DNA from: Thermodesulfobacteriota bacterium
GTDB taxonomy: Bacteria; Desulfobacterota; DSM-4660; Desulfatiglandales; HGW-15
Direction of reading: 5' to 3'
DNA length: 7,874 nt
NCBI GenBank assembly: GCA_025454125.1
Contig: JALOPA010000063.1
Coordinates: 1-7,874, forward strand
The notes beneath the pieces are model-generated. The model was not told the origin of the DNA, ran no database searches, and worked only from the letters and a program-made list of their open reading frames with translations. Within the stretch, counting starts at the first letter, position 1, and each line of letters opens with the position of its first letter. This document shows positions 1 to 6,741 of the stretch, one piece after another. A program made the translations under genes and the position numbers.

Positions 1-2508
1 AACGAAAAATGGTTTTCCCGCATTCAACACCCGAGCCGCTACGTGGGAAACGAGATCAATTCAATCAGGAAAGATCCGTCCCAGGTGGAGGTTTCCATCG
101 CTCTCGCCTTCCCCGATGTCTACGAAGTGGGCATGTCTCATGTGGGACTCAAGATCCTCTATGACCTGCTGAATCGTCCGTCCTGGTTGGCCGCGGAAAG
201 GGTCTACTGCCCTTGGACGGACCTTGAGACGGAGCTGAGGGCTCGACGCCTTCCCCTGACGGCGATGGAGTCCGGCCGGGCCCTGACCGAGTTCGAGGTC
301 GTCGGCTTCAGCCTCCAGCACGAGCTGTCCTTCACCAATGTGCTCACCATGCTCGACCTGTGCGGCATCCCCTTCCTTGCGCAAGAGCGGGAGGCTTCTT
401 TCCCGCTCCTCGTGGCCGGAGGCCCGGCGTGCTTCAACCCGGAACCGGTGGCCCCGCTGTTCGATGCCATGGTCATCGGCGACGGAGAACAAGCGGTCCT
501 TGAAATCTGTGAAGCCCTGCGAGAAGCGAAGAGGCGGCAGGCGACGAAGAGAGAAATCCTTCTTGCCTTAAGCGGGATTCGCGGGGTCTATGTGCCGGCT
601 TTTTTCCGGGTTCACTACCGCGCGGAAGGCACGATCCAGTCCATAGAACCCCTGGTGCCCGGATACCCCGAGGTCCGGAAAGCCCTTGTGCCGGACCTCG
701 ATGCCTTTCCCTTCCCTGAACGGCAGGTGGTTCCCTTTGCGGAGCCGGTCCATGACCGTTTGGCCGTTGAAATATCGAGGGGGTGTACACGGGGCTGTCG
801 TTTTTGCCAGGCGGGAATGATTTACAGACCCGTGCGAGAACGGCATCCCGAGGCCGTGCTTCGCCACTCGGAGCGAGGCCTGCGCTTCACCGGATATGAG
901 GAGATGTCGCTGCTCTCGCTCAGCTCGGGCGATTACAGTGTGTTAGGGCCTTTGCTTCGGACTCTCATGGATAAACAGGAAGAGGACCGGATTGCCATCA
1001 GCCTGCCTTCCCTGAGGGTGGACAGCCTGGATTCCTCGTGGTTCGAGGAGATCAAGAGGGTTCGAAAAACAGGCTTCACCCTTGCCCCGGAAGCCGGAAA
1101 CGACCGAATGCGAAAAAGGATCAACAAGGGCCTGACCGATGAAGAGATCGTGGCCATGGCCAGAGAGATCTATAGGGCCGGGTGGGATCTGATCAAACTC
1201 TACTTCATGGTCGGCCTTCCTTTTGAAGAAGAAAAGGATCTGGAAGACATGATCCGCCTTGCGGAACGAGTGGCGAAAACGTCCAGAAAAGGAAAGGTCC
1301 ATGTGAGCGTCGCCACCTTTGTGCCGAAGGCTCACACCCCCTTCATGTGGCATCCGCAGCTTTCGCTTGAGGAGAGCCGCAGGCGGATTCAGCTTGTCCA
1401 GAAATGGGCCAAAGACCCAAGGATCCGGGTCAAATGGAACCAGCCGGAGATGAGCTGGCTGGAGGGCGTCTTCTCGAGAGGGGACAGGAGGCTTGCTCCT
1501 GTGCTTGTCGATGCTTGGCGGAAGGGTGCGAGATTTGACGCCTGGAGCGAACACTTCCGTCTGGACCTGTGGCAGGAATCTTTTCGGGACACGGGACTGG
1601 ATCCGGGGTTTTACCTTCACAGGGTGAGAGCCTTCGACGAAGTGCTTCCTTGGGATCACATCCACTGCGGCGTCCGGCAAGCGTACTTTGAGAGGGAGTG
1701 GAAGAAGGCTGAGCAGGGGGAGGGAACGCCGGACTGCCGAGGGCAGTGTTTGGACTGCGGGGTCTGCGACCACAGGGAAGTCCGGCCTGTCCTCTTCACG
1801 GACTGGGCCGTGGCCGGGAAGGAGGCCGGAACCCTCAACACCCGGGACCGTCTTGAGGCCCATAGAGTTCGAATCACTTTTTCCAAAACAGGTCCTGCGA
1901 AATACTTGAGCCATCTCGAACTGGTCCGTACCTTTGTGCGAGCGTTCAAAAGGGCCGGCGTGCGTCTTGCCTACTCCAAAGGGTATCACCCCTTGCCGAA
2001 GCTCTCTTTTGCCTCGGCCCTGCCTGTGGGCACCGAAAGCCTGCACGAAACCCTGGAAGTCCAGTGGCACGAGCCCCCGCCCGACGGGGCATGCGTGAAA
2101 AGGATCAGCGAGCAGCTTCCTTCCGGCCTCGAAATCAAGGCTCTCGAGGTTCTGGGCCGGGGAGCCGGGAGTCTGAAAGTTCGGGAGAACCACTATCAGA
2201 TCACCTTCAACGGAGTGAGTGTTGGAGAGGGCGATCTCCGAGGATTTCTTGCCGCCTCTTCCTGTCCGGCGCTCAAGAAAGGAAAGAGGGGAGACCAGAG
2301 CGTGGACGCGCGCGCCCAGGTGGCGTCGGCGCGTTTCATCGCAGGATCCACGCTGCACCTGGCTCTCAAAACGGTGCAAGGGCCGGCGCTGAAACCTTTG
2401 GAGATTGTCAAGCAGATCTTCCGTCTGAGCGACGACGAGCTCGAAGGAACATCCGTATTGAAAATCAGGGAAGTCCTGGACTCGAAAGAGTCGGAGGGCC
2501 GGAGTTGA
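1..2508 (+). CDS. B12-binding-like radical SAM protein fused to a DUF2344 domain (TIGR03960/TIGR03936 type), 5' end outside window
   Basis: The reading frame is open from base 1 and encodes 835 residues here, so the gene begins upstream. The GTG at 43 is probably internal, because the preceding codons already encode family-like sequence (HPSRYVGNEINS, residues 10-21 in window numbering). An N-terminal Rossmann-like, cobalamin-binding-type region (about 22-170) carries DVYEVGMSH (39-47), AGGP (139-142) and GDGE (160-163). I see no canonical DxHxxG cobalamin-ligand motif. The radical SAM core follows, with CX3CX2C cysteines C262, C266 and C269 to bind the [4Fe-4S] cluster that cleaves S-adenosylmethionine. 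A second cluster, CX3CX2CX2C (C579, C583, C586, C589), precedes a C-terminal DUF2344 region starting at about residue 621 with HRVRITFSKTGPAKYLSHLE. The substrate is unknown. Two-nucleotide spacing to rng and family knowledge suggest a link to RNA or ribosome metabolism, which is inference. The family call is strong and the function is open. Confidence 0.93.
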   Translation, partial: NEKWFSRIQHPSRYVGNEINSIRKDPSQVEVSIALAFPDVYEVGMSHVGLKILYDLLNRPSWLAAERVYCPWTDLETELRARRLPLTAMESGRALTEFEVVGFSLQHELSFTNVLTMLDLCGIPFLAQEREASFPLLVAGGPACFNPEPVAPLFDAMVIGDGEQAVLEICEALREAKRRQATKREILLALSGIRGVYVPAFFRVHYRAEGTIQSIEPLVPGYPEVRKALVPDLDAFPFPERQVVPFAEPVHDRLAVEISRGCTRGCRFCQAGMIYRPVRERHPEAVLRHSERGLRFTGYEEMSLLSLSSGDYSVLGPLLRTLMDKQEEDRIAISLPSLRVDSLDSSWFEEIKRVRKTGFTLAPEAGNDRMRKRINKGLTDEEIVAMAREIYRAGWDLIKLYFMVGLPFEEEKDLEDMIRLAERVAKTSRKGKVHVSVATFVPKAHTPFMWHPQLSLEESRRRIQLVQKWAKDPRIRVKWNQPEMSWLEGVFSRGDRRLAPVLVDAWRKGARFDAWSEHFRLDLWQESFRDTGLDPGFYLHRVRAFDEVLPWDHIHCGVRQAYFEREWKKAEQGEGTPDCRGQCLDCGVCDHREVRPVLFTDWAVAGKEAGTLNTRDRLEAHRVRITFSKTGPAKYLSHLELVRTFVRAFKRAGVRLAYSKGYHPLPKLSFASALPVGTESLHETLEVQWHEPPPDGACVKRISEQLPSGLEIKALEVLGRGAGSLKVRENHYQITFNGVSVGEGDLRGFLAASSCPALKKGKRGDQSVDARAQVASARFIAGSTLHLALKTVQGPALKPLEIVKQIFRLSDDELEGTSVLKIREVLDSKESEGRS
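2501..2504 (+). promoter_or_regulatory. Ribosome-binding site that fixes the rng start
   Basis: GGAG lies 6 nt before the ATG at 2511, inside the last codons of the radical SAM gene, whose stop is 2506-2508. A second purine stretch, GGAGGG, lies just upstream. The position supports the ATG over the much longer open frame that runs back to 2064, and suggests that rng translation is coupled to that of the upstream gene. Confidence 0.7.
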
Positions 2509-2510
2509 GT

Positions 2511-4037
2511 ATGGCCAGCGAACTGATCATTCATTCGAGACCCCATGAGACAAGAGTCGCTCTCGTGGAAAACGGGGTGGTGGTCGAGCTCCACATCGAA
2601 AGAAAAACAGGGCAGGAGCTCATGGGAAACATCTACCGGGGGCGAGTGGTGCGGGTTCTTCCGGGCATGCAGGCGGCCTTCGTGGACATCGGGCTCGAGA
2701 GGAGCGCCTTTCTTTATGTCTCCGACGTGCACCAGGACCTGATGGAATTGGAGCAGATGATGCTCGGCAACAGCGCGGAGCCGGAGGTGCCTCAGGACCA
2801 GGACAACGCATGGGTGGATCGCCCAAAAGTCCTTGCCATGAACATCGAAGACCTGCTCCGCGAGGGGCAGGACATCATGGTCCAGATCGCCAAGGAGCCG
2901 ATCGGAACCAAAGGGGCCCGCCTGACGTCGCACATTTCTTTGCCCGGCCGGCACCTCGTGCTCATGCCCAACGTGAATCACATCGGGATCTCTCGAAAAA
3001 TCGAAGATCCCGTGGAAAGAGAGAGGCTGAAAAGCCTGGTGCAGGAGATCCGGCCAGGCAGCCTCGGATTTATCGTGAGGACCGCCAGTGAGGGCTCGGA
3101 CAAGAACAAGCTCAAGTCCGAAATGGACTTCCTGCAAAAGCTTTGGACCAGCATTCAGGAAAAAATGTCCAAAAACACCTCCCCGGGACTGCTCTACAAA
3201 GACCTGAGCGTTTCGCTGCGGTCGGTTCGCGACCTCTTCACCCGGGAAGTGGACCGTCTCGTGATCGATTCGAAAGAGGAATACAGCGCCATCATGGAAT
3301 TCATCGAGACCTTTGTCCCTGCGCTGAAGTACTCCGTGGAGCTGTATGAAGGCCCTGAACCCCTCTTCGATTTCTACAGCATCGAGATGGAGCTCTCCAG
3401 GGCCCTGGACAAAAAAATATGGCTGAAGTCAGGAGGCTATATCGTCATCGAGCTCACCGAGGCCTTGACGGCCATCGATGTCAACACGGGGAGCTATGTG
3501 GGCTCTAGGAATCTGGAGGAGACGATCCTCAAGACCAACCTGGAAGCGGTCAAGGAAATCGCCTATCAGTTGCGGTTGAGGAACCTGGGGGGACTCATCG
3601 TCATCGATTTCATCGACATGGAAAAAAAGTCCAACAGGGAAAAAGTGTTCACCACCCTGAAGGAAGCCCTGACCAAAGACAAGGCCAAGACCCATGTGTT
3701 GAAGATGTCCGAACTGGGTTTGATTGAAATGACCCGGAAGAGAACCCGAGAGAATCTGAACCGGTTCTTGAGCGAGCCCTGCTTCTACTGCGAAGGCAGG
3801 GGTTCCCTGAAGACCAAACGAACCATCTGCTACGAGATCCTGCGGGATCTGGAAAGGGAGACGACCATAACCGGGCAGGCATCCCAGGTGTTGATCCACG
3901 CGCATCCGGACATTGCGCGCGTCCTCAAGGAGGAAGAACAGCAATCGGTGATCGATCTGGAGCGCAGAATCAACAGGCGGGTGATCATCCTGGAAAAGGA
4001 AAACCTCCACATCGAACAGTACGAAATCTCATCCTAA
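2511..4037 (+). CDS. rng: Ribonuclease G (Rne/Rng family endoribonuclease)
   Basis: This 508-residue protein is close in length to E. coli RNase G (about 489). It is a single-strand endoribonuclease that prefers AU-rich sites and acts in 5' maturation of 16S rRNA and in mRNA decay in the cytoplasm. An S1-type RNA-binding domain occupies about residues 35-130 (VDIGLERSAFLYVSD), with an acidic, proline-containing insert near 80-105. The RNase H-like and catalytic regions follow. The predicted Mg-binding aspartates are D323 (AIDVNTGS) and D366 (IVIDFIDM), 43 residues apart as in RNase E D303/D346. The zinc-link CxxC is C424/C427, 58 residues after D366, again matching RNase E. MTRKRTRE is intact. 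The protein ends soon after the small C-terminal domain and lacks the long disordered scaffold of E. coli RNase E, so RNase G is the better name. The ATG at 2511 is chosen because family similarity starts at MASELIIHSRPHETRVAL and a GGAG site precedes it. Confidence 0.96.
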   Translation: MASELIIHSRPHETRVALVENGVVVELHIERKTGQELMGNIYRGRVVRVLPGMQAAFVDIGLERSAFLYVSDVHQDLMELEQMMLGNSAEPEVPQDQDNAWVDRPKVLAMNIEDLLREGQDIMVQIAKEPIGTKGARLTSHISLPGRHLVLMPNVNHIGISRKIEDPVERERLKSLVQEIRPGSLGFIVRTASEGSDKNKLKSEMDFLQKLWTSIQEKMSKNTSPGLLYKDLSVSLRSVRDLFTREVDRLVIDSKEEYSAIMEFIETFVPALKYSVELYEGPEPLFDFYSIEMELSRALDKKIWLKSGGYIVIELTEALTAIDVNTGSYVGSRNLEETILKTNLEAVKEIAYQLRLRNLGGLIVIDFIDMEKKSNREKVFTTLKEALTKDKAKTHVLKMSELGLIEMTRKRTRENLNRFLSEPCFYCEGRGSLKTKRTICYEILRDLERETTITGQASQVLIHAHPDIARVLKEEEQQSVIDLERRINRRVIILEKENLHIEQYEISS

Positions 4038-4045
4038 CTGAGGGG

Positions 4046-4053
4046 AAGGAGGA
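4046..4053 (+). promoter_or_regulatory. Orphan Shine-Dalgarno-like sequence after rng
   Basis: AAGGAGGA is a near-perfect match to the anti-Shine-Dalgarno sequence. It starts 9 nt after the rng stop codon but serves no recognised gene. The nearest ATG (4070) is 16 nt away and opens a 5-codon frame ending at TGA 4085-4087. The kinase ATG is more than 80 nt away. It may be chance, a relic of an earlier arrangement, or a leader-peptide site. Confidence 0.35.
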
Positions 4054-4064
4054 CTGTTTTTCAA

Positions 4065-4100
4065 TTGACATGATTCAATTATTTTGATAAAAATTATAAT
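4065..4100 (+). promoter_or_regulatory. Candidate promoter elements upstream of the kinase gene
   Basis: A perfect -35-like hexamer TTGACA (4065-4070) and a perfect -10-like hexamer TATAAT (4095-4100) lie in the spacer. They are 24 nt apart, too far to work together as a standard sigma-70 promoter. TATAAT may act with a poor -35 or with an activator, or TTGACA may pair with the weaker TAAAAA at 4088-4093 (17-nt spacer). Initiation from TATAAT would start near 4107. The surrounding stretch is about 15% GC against GC-rich coding DNA, which itself favours promoter activity. A start site cannot be fixed from sequence alone. Confidence 0.45.
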
Positions 4101-4107
4101 ATTTTGT

Positions 4108-4129
4108 ACGAATATAACTATATTTTCGT
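4108..4129 (+). repeat. Inverted repeat (potential hairpin) just before the kinase start
   Basis: The arms are ACGAATATA (4108-4116) and TATTTTCGT (4121-4129). They pair over 9 positions with one T-T mismatch (4113/4124) and a 4-nt ACTA loop. An overlapping, mutually exclusive pairing joins TATAAC (4113-4118) to GTTATA (4128-4133), ending next to the ATG at 4135. The stem is AT-rich and weak, and its base falls 5 nt before the start codon. It could be an operator, a 5' stabilising stem or a translation-controlling structure. Inverted repeats also arise by chance in such AT-rich DNA. Confidence 0.35.
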
Positions 4130-4134
4130 TATAA

Positions 4135-6675
4135 ATGGTTAAAAGAAGCCTGAGCCTGAACTCCCTTCTCGCAGGTCTGATCGCTCTTGCTTTCGTGGGG
4201 CTCGCCTACTATTCCCCTGCCTTTCTGGAGCGGGTGGAAAGATCCTACTATGACGCTGTCACGAGGCTGGCCCTGCCCGACACCCCCATGGATCAAAGAA
4301 TCCTCCTCGTAGAGATTGACCAAAAGAGCCTCGACAAGCTTGGTTCGTGGCCTTGGCCGCGGGATCTGATTGCCCGGATGGTCCATCTGGCCAGAGGGAG
4401 CGGAGCCAAAGTCATCGGTTTGAATCTCCCTCTGCTGGATGAGGAGAGAAATGCGGCGCTCCGCGAACTGAAGGGGATGAAAGAGAAGTTTTCGGTTTAC
4501 TCTTTGGGCCAGAAGGACGACTCTCTGGCAGACTGGGTTCAGGAGAACCTCGCGGAATGCGAAGCAAAGGCGAGTGAGGACCTTCTGCTTATCGAGGCGG
4601 TCAAGGAAGCGGGGAACGTGATCCTGCCTGCGATGATCCTTCTCCCTGCGGGACAGGTGAAAGGGAAGTGGAATCCGGGGAGTATCTTGCCAAGGGATTT
4701 CCTGGGCATGAAGGAGCCTCTTCCGCCCCCTGCGAAAACCGGAGCTCGCCAGGAGCTCTATCTCCCCTTTCAGGGCCTGGCCGAGGCGGCCATGGGCTTC
4801 GGACACGATGATGTTTTGAAAGGCCAGGCGATCGAGGGAATCGCCTCCCCTCTCTACATTCAATGGAGAGGATCCCTCTTGCCTTCTTATGCTCTCCGGC
4901 TTGCCCTGGCCTGCTGGGACCAGACGCCCTCCAAAGCGGTGGTGGAGGAAAACCATCTCCGGCTGAGGGGCGAAGCGATTCCTCTCTGGGAGGGGAAAAT
5001 GCTGGTCAAGTTCCTGCGCGGTTTTTCGAACCTCGAAAGGGTCTCCTTTTCCGATGTGCTGGATGGGCAGAAGAAACCGTCCATGAAGGGAAAAGCCGTG
5101 CTCATCGGGACGAACTTCGGCGACCAGCGCAAGATCCTCAGCACTCCCTTGTCTGCGGCGACTTCCGAAGATCAGTTCAACTGCTTGGTCCTGGACAACC
5201 TCCTCAACAAGCGTAGCCTCACCAGACCCGGCTACATGGTATACGCTGAAATGGGGGCCCTGGGGTTGCTGGGCTTGGTGGGCGCATTGGTCTTTCCCAG
5301 GATTGGACAGATCCCCAGATTGCTTTTCACCGTCGTCGGTGTCGCGGCCCTCATGGGCGCCGGATTTTTGCTCTTGGCAAGGTGGGAAATGTGGTTCAGA
5401 ATGAGCTATGTGCTCATGGGGTTTCTCACCCTCTACGCCTTTGTGTCGGTGAGCCAGTTTTTTTTCAAGACGAGGTTGTCGAGAGAGACCATTGAGACGC
5501 ATCGGCTCCTGGGTCTCAACTTCCAGAGCCAGGGGCTTCTTGATCTCGCTCTTGAAAAATTCCGGAGACTGCCTCTCGATGCGGAAACCAGGGACCTGAT
5601 CTACAACCTCGGTCTGGAGTACGAGCAGAAACGGCTGATCGCCAAAGCCCTCTCCGTCTACGAGTATGCGAACCGGGGAGGAGGGTTCCGCGACCTAGAC
5701 ACCAGAATCCTCAAGCTCAAGGAGGTGGACAAATCCTCAACCATCGGAAGCCATCTCAGGGCCCGAGAACCGAGTGTTCTTGACGAGACCGTGCCCGAAG
5801 AATTGACCCGGATCGGGCGCTACGAGATCCTGCAGGTCTTGGGAAGGGGTTCGATGGGGTTGGTGTACAAGGCTCTGGATCCGAAGATCAACCGGCTGCT
5901 GGCCATCAAGACCATTCGTTTTTCCGACGAGTTCGACGAGGATGTCATCCAGGAGATCAAAGAGCGGTTTTTCAGGGAGGCGGAGATCGCAGGCCAGCTT
6001 TCCCACCCTTCCATCGTGACCATACACGACATGGGGGAGGATCAGGATCTGACGTTCATGGCGATGGAGTATCTGGAGGGGGAGAACCTGGAGAAATTCA
6101 TCGGCAAGAAAAACCTTCTGCCTCTGAGGAAAGTGCTCTCGGTGGTGGCAAGCGTCGCGGACGCCTTGGAGTTTGCGCACAGGGCCGATGTGATCCACCG
6201 GGACATCAAACCGGCCAACATCATGCTCCTGAAGACCGGGGGAGTGAAAGTGACGGATTTCGGGATCGCCAAAGCCATATCGTCATCCAGAACCAGAACG
6301 GGCGTGATTCTGGGCACCCCGAACTACATGTCGCCCGAGCAAATCATGGGGCAGAAAATCGACCCGCGGTCCGACATCTTTTCTCTTGGGGTGGTGTTTT
6401 ATCAACTGCTGGCGGGCGAACTTCCTTTTCAGGGAGACAACCTCAGCAGCTTGCTCTACCAGATCACGCAGGTGAAACATCCGCCCTTGCGCAGTTTCAA
6501 TCCCAGAATTCCCGTGGCCTGTGAGCAAATCCTGGACAAGGCTCTGGCCAAGAATCTGGAGGAGCGGTTCCAGAACGCAGGGCAGCTGGCCAAGCTCGTG
6601 AGGCTTCTTGCCCTGAAGGTGGATCAGAAGCAGAAGAAGAGACTGGCCGGTCAGGAAGCCGCGGTGAAAGCGTGA
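4135..6675 (+). CDS. CHASE2-domain receptor serine/threonine protein kinase with TPR-like linker
   Basis: This 846-residue membrane kinase has a basic N-terminus (MVKR) and TM1 at about 10-26. An extracytoplasmic CHASE2 sensor spans about 30-365, with ILLVEIDQKSLDKLG, the WPWPR signature at 72-76 and GKAVLIGT at 319-326. TM2-TM4 lie at about 370-388, 395-415 and 422-444, so the C-terminal half is cytoplasmic. Two TPR-like helical repeats (about 456-515) precede the kinase domain (about 560-825). Kinase motifs are intact: P-loop GRGSMGLV (570-577), ATP lysine K592, helix-C E615, HRDIKPAN with catalytic D690 and N695, DFG D708, and GTPNYMSPE (727-735). The activation segment carries T720 and T722 in a TxT arrangement like PknB T171/T173, plus S716-S718. 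The sensed ligand is unknown. The start is forced by an in-frame TAA at 4132-4134, and no Shine-Dalgarno sequence precedes it. The PP2C and FHA genes downstream are likely partners. Confidence 0.95.
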   Translation: MVKRSLSLNSLLAGLIALAFVGLAYYSPAFLERVERSYYDAVTRLALPDTPMDQRILLVEIDQKSLDKLGSWPWPRDLIARMVHLARGSGAKVIGLNLPLLDEERNAALRELKGMKEKFSVYSLGQKDDSLADWVQENLAECEAKASEDLLLIEAVKEAGNVILPAMILLPAGQVKGKWNPGSILPRDFLGMKEPLPPPAKTGARQELYLPFQGLAEAAMGFGHDDVLKGQAIEGIASPLYIQWRGSLLPSYALRLALACWDQTPSKAVVEENHLRLRGEAIPLWEGKMLVKFLRGFSNLERVSFSDVLDGQKKPSMKGKAVLIGTNFGDQRKILSTPLSAATSEDQFNCLVLDNLLNKRSLTRPGYMVYAEMGALGLLGLVGALVFPRIGQIPRLLFTVVGVAALMGAGFLLLARWEMWFRMSYVLMGFLTLYAFVSVSQFFFKTRLSRETIETHRLLGLNFQSQGLLDLALEKFRRLPLDAETRDLIYNLGLEYEQKRLIAKALSVYEYANRGGGFRDLDTRILKLKEVDKSSTIGSHLRAREPSVLDETVPEELTRIGRYEILQVLGRGSMGLVYKALDPKINRLLAIKTIRFSDEFDEDVIQEIKERFFREAEIAGQLSHPSIVTIHDMGEDQDLTFMAMEYLEGENLEKFIGKKNLLPLRKVLSVVASVADALEFAHRADVIHRDIKPANIMLLKTGGVKVTDFGIAKAISSSRTRTGVILGTPNYMSPEQIMGQKIDPRSDIFSLGVVFYQLLAGELPFQGDNLSSLLYQITQVKHPPLRSFNPRIPVACEQILDKALAKNLEERFQNAGQLAKLVRLLALKVDQKQKKRLAGQEAAVKA

Positions 6676-6732
6676 GAAAAGAGTGGTTCGAAGGCCGAAT
6701 ACAAGGCAACATGCTGCACTTCACAAAGGATC

Positions 6733-6736
6733 GGAG
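6733..6736 (+). promoter_or_regulatory. Ribosome-binding site for the TTG-started phosphatase gene
   Basis: GGAG is followed after 5 nt by TTG at 6742, with a further AAAGGA at 6725-6730. The ATG at 6763 has only a CAGGT directly abutting it. The site therefore supports the TTG start, which also completes the conserved PP2C N-terminal strand. Confidence 0.6.
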
Positions 6737-6741
6737 CTGAA

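Noticed and set aside
943..2379. 478-codon open frame on the - strand
   Set aside because: It lies entirely within the radical SAM gene on the opposite strand. Its translation shows no recognisable motifs, and GC-rich coding DNA commonly gives long antisense open frames.
2064..2510. 149-codon N-terminal extension of rng
   Set aside because: It overlaps the DUF2344 coding sequence in another frame, its translation is Arg/Gly/Ser-rich noise, and family similarity begins exactly at ATG 2511 with a ribosome-binding site.
2196..3137. 313-codon open frame on the - strand
   Set aside because: It spans the end of the radical SAM gene and the start of rng antisense. Both + strand proteins are well supported and this translation matches no family I recognise.
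3411..3417. A7 run in rng as a programmed frameshift site
   Set aside because: The reading frame continues through conserved RNase G sequence on both sides and no alternative product makes sense. A7 runs also occur elsewhere in the window (for example about 3625 and 7511).
4032..4060. Possible intrinsic terminator after rng (TCCT/AGGA followed by T5)
   Set aside because: The stem is only 4 bp with a 14-nt loop and no GC-rich core, so it is too weak to call.
4129..5502. 457-codon open frame on the - strand
   Set aside because: It mirrors the CHASE2 part of the kinase gene. The + strand frame has clear domain motifs, while this one is low-complexity and rich in His, Gln and Arg.
6686..6703. 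Small inverted repeat (TTCG/CGAA) between the kinase and phosphatase genes
   Set aside because: The stem is 4-5 bp with no T-run after it and no relation to a start codon, so it is consistent with chance.
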